Assembly (NCBI RefSeq): GCF_029227915.1
Contig: NC_079885.1
Span: 13,525,001-13,589,000, forward strand
Length of the DNA: 64,000 bases
From: Hydractinia symbiolongicarpus
Taxonomy: Eukaryota; Cnidaria; Hydrozoa; Anthoathecata; Hydractiniidae
Direction of reading: 5' to 3'
Positions 39,882-48,439 of the stretch are shown here, one piece after another (position 1 is the first letter of the stretch; every line of letters starts with the position of its first letter). Position numbers and translations under genes: made by a program. The notes beneath the pieces were generated by a model. It did no database searches and was not told the origin of the DNA. It saw only the letters and a program-made list of their open reading frames with translations.

Positions 39882-41162
39882 ATGGATAATACAGTATTCA
39901 CACTGGAGGAGGATATTGGGAAGCATGATGATAAATGTGACAAAGAGGATACCCAACAATCAACACAACTCCCCGGAACACAGCAACTTCCATCAACATC
40001 GGGACATCAGCAGGGTAGTTCGATAGATAGACTTACCAAATCTATGTTAGAAAAAAAGGTAGGTGATTTTTATTTGCATTTACATAATAATTGGAACCTG
40101 GGAAATCTGGATGAAACCCGGGTAGATATAAATGTAATTAATGGTAACTTTGAGCTTGAGGATGGGCAGAAAATATAAGTCTTACGAAGGAGAATGGGAC
40201 TAGGTTCCTGGCACTTAGCACGTTGAGAAAAAATGGCCTTACGGCTCAATATATTCGAGATATGGGCTTTACCGAGTATGTCTCTACGCCCAACAAGATG
40301 GAGGTAGTCCGGAAACTCGCTATGGATGTTAATACTATTGTTAAAGAGGGTGAGGAGGACCCTGGTGAGATAATCCAGATGAAAACTATCAATAATATAA
40401 GGAGAATTATGCATGATGTTGAGACTCTTACGGAGGAAACTCCATTCTCCGATGCGGGAACCCGGTAAATTTACCCAGAGTGAATTGAAAGGACTCGATC
40501 TTGAACTTCAAACCTACCAGGGGAATATTAAAAGCCTTGAAAACAAGATAGGCACGTACAATGTAAATATTAGAAATTCGAAGGATAGTATCAAAAGAAT
40601 AGGTAATCAGGTAGATGCCGATGGTCAGATCCATGAGTGCTCAAATGAAGCCATTGAAAAGCTTGAGAGGGGTATTAAAAGGATGAAGGAAGAAAGAGGT
40701 GTTTTGCAAGAGAAAGTGAAGGAGCTTAACCGTGATATTCATGGCCAACTGAGACATATTAAGGATACGCTGTTGAAGATCTCTGGGGATGATACAACTC
40801 TGCTTGAAAAATTGAAGATACTCTTCAAGGAGCAAGGTCTTACCATTGCAAGTGTGGTCTCTGCTGTAGGTCTACTAATTTCCGCCATCGTATTCTCTGT
40901 TACAGGGGGAAGCGCTAGGGGTGCTGTAGGAGGAAGTGCCGCAGCGGGCGGTGAAAAAGGGTTCGTACAAAAGCAACTCGAGAGGCTTGGAAACTTCCCT
41001 AAATATCTGGCGGGTAAAGCAGGTGCTGCATTGACGGGTATTATAGGTACAGTGGTCTCCTTTCTTCTGAGCGTGGTGTCAACTATCGTTACATATGCCG
41101 CTAAGCATTTGCACATGGCAGCCGCTGCCGCTGTTGGATTGGTCGTGCTATACATTGAATAA
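39882..41162 (+). pseudogene. Coiled-coil and membrane protein, copy B (two frameshifts)
   Basis: Three overlapping-frame pieces: 39,882-40,178 (N-terminal, Gln/Ser-rich then NNWNLGNLDETRVDINVING), about 40,179-40,468 (TLRKNGLTAQYIRDMGFTEY, IVKEGEEDPGEI), and 40,413-41,162 (coiled coil KGLDLELQTYQGNIKSLENK; EKLKILFKEQGLTIASVV; Gly/Ala linker; LAGKAGAALTGIIG; membrane end). It ends AAAAAVGLVVLYIE*, probably the true C-terminus of the family. Copy A at 35,552 has the matching order but lacks the N-terminal ~100 residues. Decayed by frameshift, not only by stops. Confidence 0.7.
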
Positions 41163-41219
41163 GCCCTTATTTTTTGCGTAACCATAAATAGGCCAAAATG
41201 GGACCGACCCTTATGGTGA

Positions 41220-42135
41220 TTATTGAGCCCTTGGTATCCTCGTGTTAATTTTGTGGGGGCTGTTTAGGTATGGGAGACAATGTTGTGGGGCCAGTAGGTA
41301 TGGATGGTATAGCTTGTATGGTATGACCGGGTATATGGGGTGTGGTATGCTTTGGAGGTAAAGGATGCGTGTCATGCTTTGGGGTATATATAGGTGTTTT
41401 AGCAGTATGCTTGAGGGTCGTGGCAGACGCATGACGTACAAAAAGCTTGTTATTCAAGTCAAGCCTTATACCAATCATCTCACTTGCAGGGGCAATCAAA
41501 ATATTTGTACCCCACAATCCTCCCCATACGTAGATTCATGTCGGATGGCAACATATACACGTGATGCATTACAGCGAAGTTCACCGGAGGCCTGGCATAT
41601 TGCAATACCTTTTGGAACTCCATAATGTCATGGCTTACATTCTCTTGACGTTCTACCATAACCTCAAAGTTCTGTACTAGAATTTGTCTTGCCGTGTAGT
41701 TGTCGGCATTCGATCCTATGAGAGATGCCTTGGCACCGCCCTGGGATACCAGCAATAGGACCACGTAAACCCGGATACTCTCACTCAACATGGTCAACCC
41801 TTCGGAGGTTAAACCCTGACTGTTGGGCATGATGAACTTGGCCCAGTCCCCATCAACCTGGGGCCACCACCTACCGTCTGTTAACGATGACATGACCGCC
41901 TTAAATTTGTACAGAGCGTTAGGGTCTGCACCATATTCGGTGCAGACCCTAACGCTCGGTTGTTAACGGTTGTTAGAACTTTGATGGCGTACTTCGTGAA
42001 TTCGGGAAAGACCACAGAAATATGGGAGTCTGTACTCACGTACAGGTCCTGATGCTCCAAATTTGTAACACCAAGCGGCCATTCACCCCTGTTACTTTTA
42101 TACTTTGCAGAGTGGTTGTATTGGTAGATGTTCAT
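41220..42135 (-). pseudogene. Proline-rich capsid-associated protein, copy B, with internal deletion
   Basis: Starts MNIYQYNHSAKYKSNRG at 42,135, open to YAIKVL; then about 390 bp present in copy A are missing, and a perfect 19-bp palindrome sits at the scar (41,914-41,957). It resumes as SSLTDGRWWPQVDGDWAKF (41,893) to about 41,480, then shifts frame to NILIAPASEMIGIRLDL and a Pro/His/Thr-rich tail to about 41,245. The C-terminal membrane helix is not visible in frame. Confidence 0.7.
41914..41957. repeat. Perfect 19-bp inverted repeat at a deletion scar
   Basis: GAGCGTTAGGGTCTGCACC, a six-base spacer ATATTC, and the exact inverse. The left arm and spacer are ordinary coding sequence (copy A has a related sequence near 37,375-37,415); the right arm is not present in copy A and looks like a templated foldback. 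Confidence 0.85.
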
Positions 42136-42160
42136 TTATTTTTATGTAAGAAGAAAGGAG

Positions 42161-42730
42161 ATGAAACAACTGTACATTACTGATATCGATAAACCCACTA
42201 TATTCAAAGACTACCTGGGACAGGACACTCGCATTGCCCTGAAATCAATATCAATTTGACCTGGATGGCTGAACTTATATAGCAACAACGATATCACTAT
42301 ACGGAAGGTGGGACACGACCAGAGGGTTACAAGGATTGAGATCATGAATGGCCTGTACAAAATCAAGGAAATCGCGGCTATTGTCAACAGCCAGGCAAAA
42401 GATAAGATCAAACTGTTTGTATTGAAAAATGCATATTGTAGACTCCGTGTCAGTGACGGGTATACGGTGGTGATCGGTAGGCAATTGCAAGAGCTCCTGG
42501 GATTAACCTATGATCCTGAAAAAAAATATTACACAAAGGATGACTATGATACCATATATAGAACCGATATATACCAAATATTAAGACTTATTTGTCCACA
42601 ATTGGACTGTCTTTCGCATGGCAAAAAAATCCAAGGTTTTGGCCCTGCTTCCCATCAAAGAATTAAACGCTTGGGGAAATATGTTAACCTGGACCTTTGA
42701 CCGTCCCATATACCTTCCCCTAAAGGGGTC
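42161..42730 (+). pseudogene. Penton-like minor capsid protein, copy B
   Basis: Starts MKQLYITDIDKPTIFKDYLG at 42,161. An in-frame TGA follows KSISI; the same frame then continues open from LYSNNDITIRKVGHDQ through RIEIMNGLYKIKEIAAIV and VVIGRQLQELLGLTYD. After PQLDCLSHGKK it shifts frame (VLALLPIKELNAWGNML-like reading in another frame) and ends by fusing into the next gene near 42,760. Start codons of this gene and of the minus-strand capsid-associated gene are 25 bp apart, as in copy A. Confidence 0.6.
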
Positions 42731-42783
42731 CACTGACGTCTTGAGTTTATGCTGACAGATGTGCACCACCACCGTCACGAGCT

Positions 42784-43149
42784 ATGGCCTCGGGCATGGG
42801 GGTCCTATTGGCTTGTGCCATGGGGGGACTCGCGATTGTCGCTGGAATAGGGCAGGCCGGTCTCCGGAACGCCTCTAAACGGCAGCGTGTAAAATCCAAA
42901 AAACATGAGGTGATAAGACTGCTTGCTGAGGCCAAATTAAACTCCATCGTTGACCTGATCAGCAAGGCAATGGAGAATGGCGTTATAAGCGTCCATGAGT
43001 ATAGCCTGATTAGACGTGAAAAGGAGAGGTATATGCTGCTCAAGGAGCAAATGCGGCAGTGCTTTAACAGAATCGTGAATGCTATCAACGAACAGGAGAG
43101 AGTCCAGTTAATAGCAACGGCCAAGGAGGTGGGGAAAGATGAAATTTAA
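42784..43149 (+). pseudogene. Membrane protein (MSDIS-type), copy B, N-terminus lost
   Basis: 121 open residues: MASGMGVLLACAMGGLAIVA (membrane), GIGQAGLRNASKRQRVKSKK, LLAEAKLNSIVDLISKAMEN, EYSLIRREKERYMLLKEQMR and a charged end. It shows how the split copy of block A should join (KLN followed by SIVDL). Compared with copy A, the first ~60 residues are deleted and the gene runs directly out of the penton-like sequence. Confidence 0.7.
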
Positions 43150-43370
43150 AAAAAACTTCAATCTGTGCAATATGCAAGCACTATGTAGAGTCTCCACCTG
43201 AATATAGGCCTTAATTTTAGGAGAAATAGAGGGTATGCTGGGTGTAGTCGGCGACTACACCCGGTCAGGTACATTGGGAGGAAGAAAGAACAGGCATGAT
43301 GTATTTTTCATACCCGGTAAAGCCTAATATTTTATAGGTCCATTAGACCTATAAAAAATATGTTTTTTTT

Positions 43371-43948
43371 CTAGTCCTTGCTTAGCAACCACTCCTTCAT
43401 GAAATCCTTGTACCGAAATTCCGTAATATGTGCTTGTGGGTAGTGGTTTTTACCGTGTACATACACCGATAGAATAACCAGAATAGCGCTGGCTTGGCAG
43501 GGATCGTCATACGGCACGGGCATACCATAGAATTTGGTGGTAATTGTGTCCCTGTAATATTGGAGTTTGGCATTAATGTAACGCTCCTTTTTTACAGGCT
43601 CTGTCGTTAATTTTTTAAAGATTAACTCTTCGACTTTTGACCATATTTGACGATATTTTGCGATCCAATCCGGATACTCCTCTAAATCCAGACTCATTGC
43701 CGGTGACGCATTTGCATTATACTTACTCACCCCATGTGCGGACCAGATTTTAGGCGTCTTTACCCTCAAGGCCACCACGAGGTCCTGTGTATGGTACCCT
43801 ACTATATATCATTTGTCCTTACCTCCATTAGAAGGCCTGGCATCTGATACCGTCAGGTATTCCATATTGATATCGTCAATGTCCGTAAACGTACTAGCAA
43901 AATTGTAGAATATTTTGGATTGACAAGCTCATTTTCAAATTGCAGCAT
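43371..43948 (-). pseudogene. Right-arm gene 1 (193-residue type), copy B
   Basis: Starts MLQFENELVNPKY at 43,948, shifts frame early (the segment ISIWNT* is out of frame), then is open from VALRVKTPKIWSAHGV (43,778) through LEEYPDWIAKYRQIWSKVEE, KPVKKERY-like, FYGMPVPYDDPCQASAIL and DFMKEWLLSKD*. Homologous to 47,148-47,726 (best preserved) and 45,631-45,879 (truncated). Function unknown; no motif recognised. Confidence 0.65.
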
Positions 43949-43954
43949 CTTCTT

Positions 43955-44140
43955 TATTGAATATTTCGAATGACTGCAGAGAATTGCAAGTCATGGTACA
44001 TACGCAGCCGCCCCCATTGTACGTGATATGCTTATTATAGCAGTACCAGCATAACATTTTACCGTAACCATGAACCTACGTCCGCAGGTACATCTGTCAT
44101 ATGCATCAAGTACCCTTTCACAGTCGTTACATTGTTCCAT
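43955..44140 (-). pseudogene. Right-arm gene 2 (Cys-rich zinc-ribbon-like), copy B
   Basis: MEQCNDCERVLDAYDRCTCG is clear; a one-base loss then throws the frame (VTVKCYAGTAII instead of the CWYC pattern). Copies at 47,732-47,917 (intact) and about 45,900-46,074. Confidence 0.6.
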
Positions 44141-44166
44141 TTATTTATCACAGTTACAAGGACGAT

Positions 44167-44349
44167 CTAGGGCATTAAATTGATCCAAAGGTCTTGAATT
44201 CTCTGCTTATTATACTTTTTCTTCTCTGATTCTTGTATGCATGCCAGGGTTACAAGTGGTAGGGAGATACCAATGGCGGTGAGGAAGGTCACGAATAACA
44301 TACTTTTCAAGCTATATTGACAGTTAATGCACATTATATTATAGGTCAT
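44167..44349 (-). CDS. Right-arm gene 3 (small membrane protein), copy B
   Basis: 60 residues: CINCQYSLKSMLFVTFLTAI, then GISLPLVTLACIQESEKKK. One membrane helix with a Cys pair just before it. Open here and at 47,904-48,086; broken at 46,076-46,255. Probably a short virion membrane peptide; role unknown. Confidence 0.6.
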   Translation of the reverse strand: MTYNIMCINCQYSLKSMLFVTFLTAIGISLPLVTLACIQESEKKKYNKQRIQDLWINLMP

Positions 44350-44433
44350 TTTACAACAATTACTGTAAGATAACGTTTTTCAGGTCAACCCCCAATACTT
44401 TTTGAGGCCTACCTTTTCATCCTCCGAAAAGCA

Positions 44434-45384
44434 CTAATCGATGACCCTATCCTCCTTAATTCCGGCCATTCCAATTTTCCTGTAATAGTAGGCCTCGAGT
44501 AGTTCAGGTCTAGTGTTCACGATACTAGACATGTCCCAGGTGACAAACCAGTCCGGCACATACTCGATCATGTCGGGATGCATTTCAACAATCTCATTAC
44601 ACATGCCCTGCGTTTTGAACCGATCCGGGACATACCTCATCAGCCGGAAATTCCCTTCAACGGCTTTGCTCCACATGCATTGCGTTTTGAATTTTGACGG
44701 CACATCCGTGAGCCGGGAGGGATTCTCGTTAACGACCTTATTGTACATGTCCTGCGTTTTGAACCTATTCGGCATATATTCAAACATATGGGGGTACATT
44801 TCAAAATACTTATTACACATGCCCTGTGTCTTGAACCTATTCGGCACATCCTCGAACATATGTGGGGACTCTTCAACGACCTTATTGCACATGTCTTGCG
44901 TCTTGAACCTAATCGGCACATCATCGAACATATGTGGGGACTCTTCAACAACCTTATTGCACATGTCTTGCGTCTTGAACCTAATCGGCACATCATCGAA
45001 TATATGTGGGGACTCTTCAACGACATTTTTGCACATGTCTTGCGTCTTGAACCTAATCGGCACATCATCGAACATATGTGGGGACTCTTCAACAACCTTA
45101 TTGCACATGTCTTGCGTCTTGAACCTATTCGGCACATCATCGAACATATGTGGGGACTCTTCAACAACCTCATTACACATGTCCTGCGTTTTGAACCTAT
45201 CCGGTATATACTCGAATAGGTGGGGGTACATTTCAAAATACTTATTGCACATGTACTGCGTTGTGAACCTGTCGGGTACATCCTCGAATAGGTGGATATT
45301 ATTTTCAACGACCTCGATCCAGTGTTCCTGTCTATTCATTCTCTCTTTATTATATAGAATTTTTTGTTTGTCGGAGGATTTCAT
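44434..45384 (-). CDS. 24-residue repeat protein resembling DUF4116
   Basis: 316 residues, fully open. After a 28-residue basic start, about eleven repeats of 24 residues follow, consensus VPxRFKTQDMCNKVVEESPHMFDD, so each unit has a short helix FKTQDMCNKVVE and a second helix-turn. DNA repeats have a strict 72-bp period around 44,845-45,130, with near-identical central units (recent duplication) and diverged outer ones. The pattern P-x-x-F/L-K-T-x-x-x-C resembles DUF4116 repeats of bacteria and giant viruses. Such solenoids usually bind proteins. A four-repeat relic lies at 46,271-46,600. The plus-strand mirror ORF is an artefact. Confidence 0.75.
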   Translation of the reverse strand: MKSSDKQKILYNKERMNRQEHWIEVVENNIHLFEDVPDRFTTQYMCNKYFEMYPHLFEYIPDRFKTQDMCNEVVEESPHMFDDVPNRFKTQDMCNKVVEESPHMFDDVPIRFKTQDMCKNVVEESPHIFDDVPIRFKTQDMCNKVVEESPHMFDDVPIRFKTQDMCNKVVEESPHMFEDVPNRFKTQGMCNKYFEMYPHMFEYMPNRFKTQDMYNKVVNENPSRLTDVPSKFKTQCMWSKAVEGNFRLMRYVPDRFKTQGMCNEIVEMHPDMIEYVPDWFVTWDMSSIVNTRPELLEAYYYRKIGMAGIKEDRVID

Positions 45385-45630
45385 TCTGCTCGACCTAGCG
45401 TGTCTTTACTGCGCATGCGGTAATTTTTACGGAACTGCGCAAGAAAATATTGGACCCCTTATTCTACTTTTGATGATGTCATCAGTGAATATTATGCCTT
45501 ATGTAGATTAATATGGAATGGTCTTGGATGGGTGCGGTGACTATTAGGGGATTGTTGTTGATTTGCTGTGACGTCACGGCATTGCACGCATGCGACTGCG
45601 CCAGAAGGAACATTTTCCTATCTCTATTGC
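45385..45630. other. Terminal-type region, copy B
   Basis: Shares CTGCGCATGCG, ATGRYGTCATCA, GGGATTTGTTGT-like, CGACTGCGCYAGAAGGAAC and TATCTCTA.TGCTG with 48,087-48,410 at the right edge of block A. At about 45,631 it switches abruptly into the middle of a right-arm gene 1 copy, so an old element end lies here. Confidence 0.65.
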
Positions 45631-45879
45631 TGGTACTGCAGTGGCGTTGTACCGGGTGACCCCATGCGCGGACCAGGTTTTAGGTGTTTTCACCCCGAGG
45701 GCAACCGCGAGATCTTGTGTATGGTACCCTACTATGTACCGATTATCCTTACCTCCATTAGAAGGGATGGCATCTGAAACTGTTATGCAATCTACATTGA
45801 TATCATCGATATCTGTGAAGGTAGCAGCAAATTAGTAGAATAGTGTTCGGCTGACAGGTTCATTCTTAAATTTTCGCAT
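45631..45879 (-). pseudogene. Right-arm gene 1, copy C (truncated)
   Basis: Reads MRKFKNEPVSRTLFY then an in-frame TAA, FAATFTDIDDINVDCITVSD, SNGGKDNRYIVGYHTQDLAV and ends abruptly at NATAVP where the terminal-type region begins. About 80 residues of the 193 remain. Confidence 0.6.
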
Positions 45880-45899
45880 CCTGTTTATTGTATATTTCG

Positions 45900-46074
45900 A
45901 ACGACTGCAGAGAATTGCATGTCATCGTACATACACAACTACCCCATTGTACGTGATATGCTCATTATAGCAGTACCAGAACAACATTTTACCCTTTATC
46001 AGGAACCTTCGACCACAGGTGCATCTATCATACGCATCCAATATACGCTCACAGTCATTACAATGCTCATTCAT
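45900..46074 (-). pseudogene. Right-arm gene 2 (Cys-rich), copy C
   Basis: MNEHCNDCERILDAYDRCTC, then GKMLFWYCYNEHITYNG, followed by a frame loss (VVVYVR*). Same order as in the other two cassettes. Confidence 0.6.
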
Positions 46075-46075
46075 T

Positions 46076-46255
46076 TATTAAGATATAAAGACGATCCTCC
46101 AGGTCTTTAATCCTTCGTTCATTTGACCCCTCCTTCTCTTATTCTTGTACTAATGCCAGAGCCATAAGAGGTAAGGAGATACCTACGCCGGCCATAAATG
46201 CAATCAATGTTGCGGTTCCGAAGATATGGAATTTTGATTGACAGTTAATGCACAT
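46076..46255 (-). pseudogene. Right-arm gene 3 (small membrane protein), copy C
   Basis: MCINCQSKFHIFGTATLIAF and GVGISLPLMALALVQE, then TAA where the other copies read SEKK; the frame continues open beyond it. One membrane helix. Confidence 0.6.
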
Positions 46256-46270
46256 GTTTTATTATACCGC

Positions 46271-46600
46271 TTATCTTACAACATAGTTGTAAGATAACGT
46301 TTCAAACATATTTGAGCACCCCGGGATCTTTTTCAAAAGCCTTATTGTACATGTCCTGCGTCTTGAAACGATCCGATATATATTCCAGTATGCGTGGATT
46401 CTTTTCAACAACTCCATTACACATTTCCTGCGTCTTGAACCTATGCGGTACATGTATGATTTGCCAGTGATCTTTTTCAACAATTTTGTTACACATTTCT
46501 CGCGTCTTGAGTCGGTCCGGTACATACCTCAGCAGTCATAGCTCCTTTTCAACAGCCTTATTGCACATGTCCTGCGTCTTGAAACTCATCTTTATTATAG
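46271..46600 (-). pseudogene. 24-residue repeat protein, copy C relic
   Basis: About four units remain (KTQDMCNKAVE; RLKTREMCNKIVEKDHW; RFKTQEMCNGVVEKNP; RFKTQDMYNKAFEKDP) with stops after the first. Units differ from the 44,434 copy, so the repeat number and sequence evolve quickly. Its start abuts the right inverted repeat of element B. Confidence 0.65.
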
Positions 46601-46637
46601 TATTATTTTACAACAAGTATTGTAAGGTTGCCGAGAT

Positions 46638-46812
46638 GTTACAGCGCATGCGTTGATGATCAGTGGATTTTTGCTGATGATCAACGGTATTTTGTGCAAT
46701 GGAGCGTGACAAAAAGTTGTGATGTCACAAACAAAATTGTGTATGATATTTTTTTTGAGAGTTTGACCGCGAATTCACAAAATAACGGTATATCATGACC
46801 CCCAAACTAGCT
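46638..46812 (-). repeat. Right terminal inverted repeat of element B
   Basis: Inverted partner of 38,937-39,111. The outermost nine bases AAACTAGCT match exactly; a 1-bp indel follows (GGGGG run). Several internal substitutions show the two ends have diverged. Confidence 0.85.
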
Positions 46813-47074
46813 TAACTCTATCGTTGATCTCATATCAAAAGCCATTGAGAACGGAATCATCAGCGACTACGAGTTTACCCTCATTACGCATGAGCATAAA
46901 AAGTATATGTTATTGAAGGAACAGATGCGACAGCGTTTTAACCGTATTGTGAATGCCATCAACGAACAAGAGCGTGCCCAGTTAATTGCAAAAGGTCGTG
47001 ATGAGGGCAGGAAGGAGATGCAGAATGAGATTTTAAAAAACATTCGATCTGCGCAGTATGCATGCGGTATCTAG
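46813..47074 (+). pseudogene. Membrane protein (MSDIS-type), 3' part beyond element B
   Basis: Directly after the right inverted repeat the sequence reads NSIVDLISKAIENGIISDYE, HKKYMLLKEQMRQRFNRIVN and ends QYACGI*. It continues the gene cut at 38,936, as judged from copy B. This places block A on both sides of element B. Confidence 0.75.
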
Positions 47075-47147
47075 AGTCCCCACCTGAGTATAGGCCCTAA
47101 TTTAGTATATTTTATAGGCCCTATGAACCTATAAAATGTATAGTTTT

Positions 47148-47726
47148 TTAATCCTCGCTCGACAACCATTCCTTTTTAAAGTCCTTGTACCGACATTCCG
47201 TAATATGTACCTGGGGGTAGTAGTTTTTACCTTGCACATACACAGATGAAATAGCTAGGATGGCAATGGCTTGGCATGGCTCAACATAGGGTACTGGCAT
47301 ACAGTGGAATTTAGTCGTGATTGCATCCTTATAGTATTTGAGTTTAGCGTTCACGTAGCGGTTCTTTTTCACAGGCTCTGTCGTCAATTACTCAGAAATC
47401 AACTCTTCAATTTTGGACCAGATTTGACGATACCTGGCAACCCAATCAGGGTACTCTTCACAATCGAGACTCATCGCCGGTACTGCGTTGGCGTTGTAAT
47501 GGGTGACCCCATGCGGGGACCAAATTTTAGGTGTTTTTACCCTCAAGGCTACTATAAGGTCTCGTGTATGGTATCCTATAATGTACCTTAGATCCTTACC
47601 TCCATTAGAAGGGATAGCATCTGACACTGTTAGATAGTCCACGTTGATATCGTTGATGTCTGTAAAGGTAGCAGCAAATAAGTAGAATAATTTTGGGTTG
47701 ACAATTTCTTCTTCAAATCGTAGCAT
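47148..47726 (-). pseudogene. Right-arm gene 1 (193-residue type), copy A
   Basis: Starts MLRFEEEIVNPKLFYLFAAT at 47,726, open for 112 residues (DINVDYLTVSDAIPSNGGKD, YNANAVPAMSLDCEEYPDWV) to a single in-frame TAA at 47,388-47,390, then the same frame continues with TTEPVKKNRYVNAKLKYYKD to WLSSED*. So one nonsense change separates the two parts. Best copy for reconstructing the length of the family; the fold is unknown. Gene 2 starts upstream, 5 bp before its ATG region. Confidence 0.65.
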
Positions 47727-47731
47727 CTTGT

Positions 47732-47917
47732 TTATTGTAATTCAAACGACTTCAGAGGATTGCTTGTCATTGTACATACGCAGGTACCCCCGTTATACGT
47801 GATAAATTCCTGGTAGCAGTACCAACATAACATTTTACCCTTTACCACAATCCTACGTCCGCAGGCGCATCTGTCGTACGCATCCAACATACGTTCACAG
47901 TCCTTACATTGTTCCAT
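47732..47917 (-). CDS. Right-arm gene 2, Cys-rich zinc-ribbon-like protein, copy A
   Basis: 61 residues, open: MEQCKDCERMLDAYDRCACG, then GKMLCWYCYQEF, then GGTCVCTM. Cys pairs CxxC, CxC, CxxC and CxC could bind two zinc ions. Its start overlaps the end of gene 3 by 14 bp. All three cassettes keep these two genes together, so they may be translated from one transcript. Confidence 0.65.
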   Translation of the reverse strand: MEQCKDCERMLDAYDRCACGRRIVVKGKMLCWYCYQEFITYNGGTCVCTMTSNPLKSFELQ

Positions 47918-48086
47918 TTATTCTAGGCATCAAAAGCCTTGAATGTGTCATCCATTCATTCTTCTTCTCTGATTCTTGTACTAATGCAATGGCCATTAGT
48001 GGTAGGGAGAGACCGATGCCGGCTATAAATGTCATGACTACCGTGCTTCCGAAGATATCAAATTTTGTTTGACAGTTAATGCACAT
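47904..48086 (-). CDS. Right-arm gene 3, small membrane protein, copy A
   Basis: 60 residues, open: MCINCQTKFDIFGSTVVMTF, AGIGLSLPLMAIALVQESEK. One membrane helix preceded by CxxC. First gene at the right edge of block A, reading inward from the terminal-type region. Confidence 0.65.
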   Translation of the reverse strand: MCINCQTKFDIFGSTVVMTFIAGIGLSLPLMAIALVQESEKKNEWMTHSRLLMPRINGTM

Positions 48087-48410
48087 TTATTACTAGTACC
48101 TTACATCGCAGCAGTTCACGTCTTGACTGCGCATGCGTTGATTATTAGCATTATATAAGGGAATTCCCCCTGCATAATGCGCTAGCAATTTACTCATTTT
48201 TGTATGATTTGATGACGTCATCACTCTATAGGGACTTTACCCTACTAAGCACTGTATGGTAGGGACTTACCCCTTGAATTTCATAGCTAAGCACTGTATG
48301 GTACTGCATGGTAGTGGATCATGGGGATTTGTTGTGACGTGTGTGCGTGCGCATGCGCGACTGCGCTAGAAGGAACATTTCTATCTCTACTGCTGACGTC
48401 AGCAAAAAAT
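48087..48410. other. Right terminal-type region of block A
   Basis: Noncoding, with GCGCATGCG words, ATGACGTCATCA palindrome and two AAGCACTGTATGGTA direct repeats. Homologous to 45,385-45,630. Probably the end or promoter region of the Polinton; I did not find its inverted partner at the left of block A. Confidence 0.55.
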
Positions 48411-48439
48411 CTTAAACAACCTATTTTTTCATTGTCCTT

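Larger units (their letters stand above)
38937..46812. mobile_element. Nested Polinton-like element B with 175-bp terminal inverted repeats
   Basis: The left end AGCTAGTTTAGGGGGTCATG and the right end CATGACCCCCAAACTAGCT are inverted; similarity runs about 175 bp inward on both sides. It interrupts a membrane-protein gene of block A. Flanks GAACT (38,932-38,936) and TAACT (46,813-46,817) look like a target duplication, either 5 bp with one mismatch or TGAACT with one base lost (Polintons make 6-bp duplications). At 7.9 kb it is too short for a complete Polinton and lacks polymerase, ATPase and integrase, so it would need help in trans. Confidence 0.8.
46813..48410. mobile_element. Polinton block A, right part
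   Basis: Continuation of block A after element B: end of the membrane protein, then right-arm genes 1-3 on the minus strand and a terminal-type region. The order equals that of copy B inside the inserted element, but the repeat-protein gene is absent here. Confidence 0.7.

Noticed and set aside
44788-45219. Possible CRISPR-like or satellite array because of the 72-bp period
   Set aside because: The period is a multiple of three, inside an open frame, with no unique spacers; it is a coding repeat.
44513-45511. 332-codon plus-strand ORF opposite the repeat gene
   Set aside because: It mirrors the 72-bp repeats; the minus-strand reading has the helix-like DUF4116-type pattern and a matching relic copy, the plus-strand one does not.
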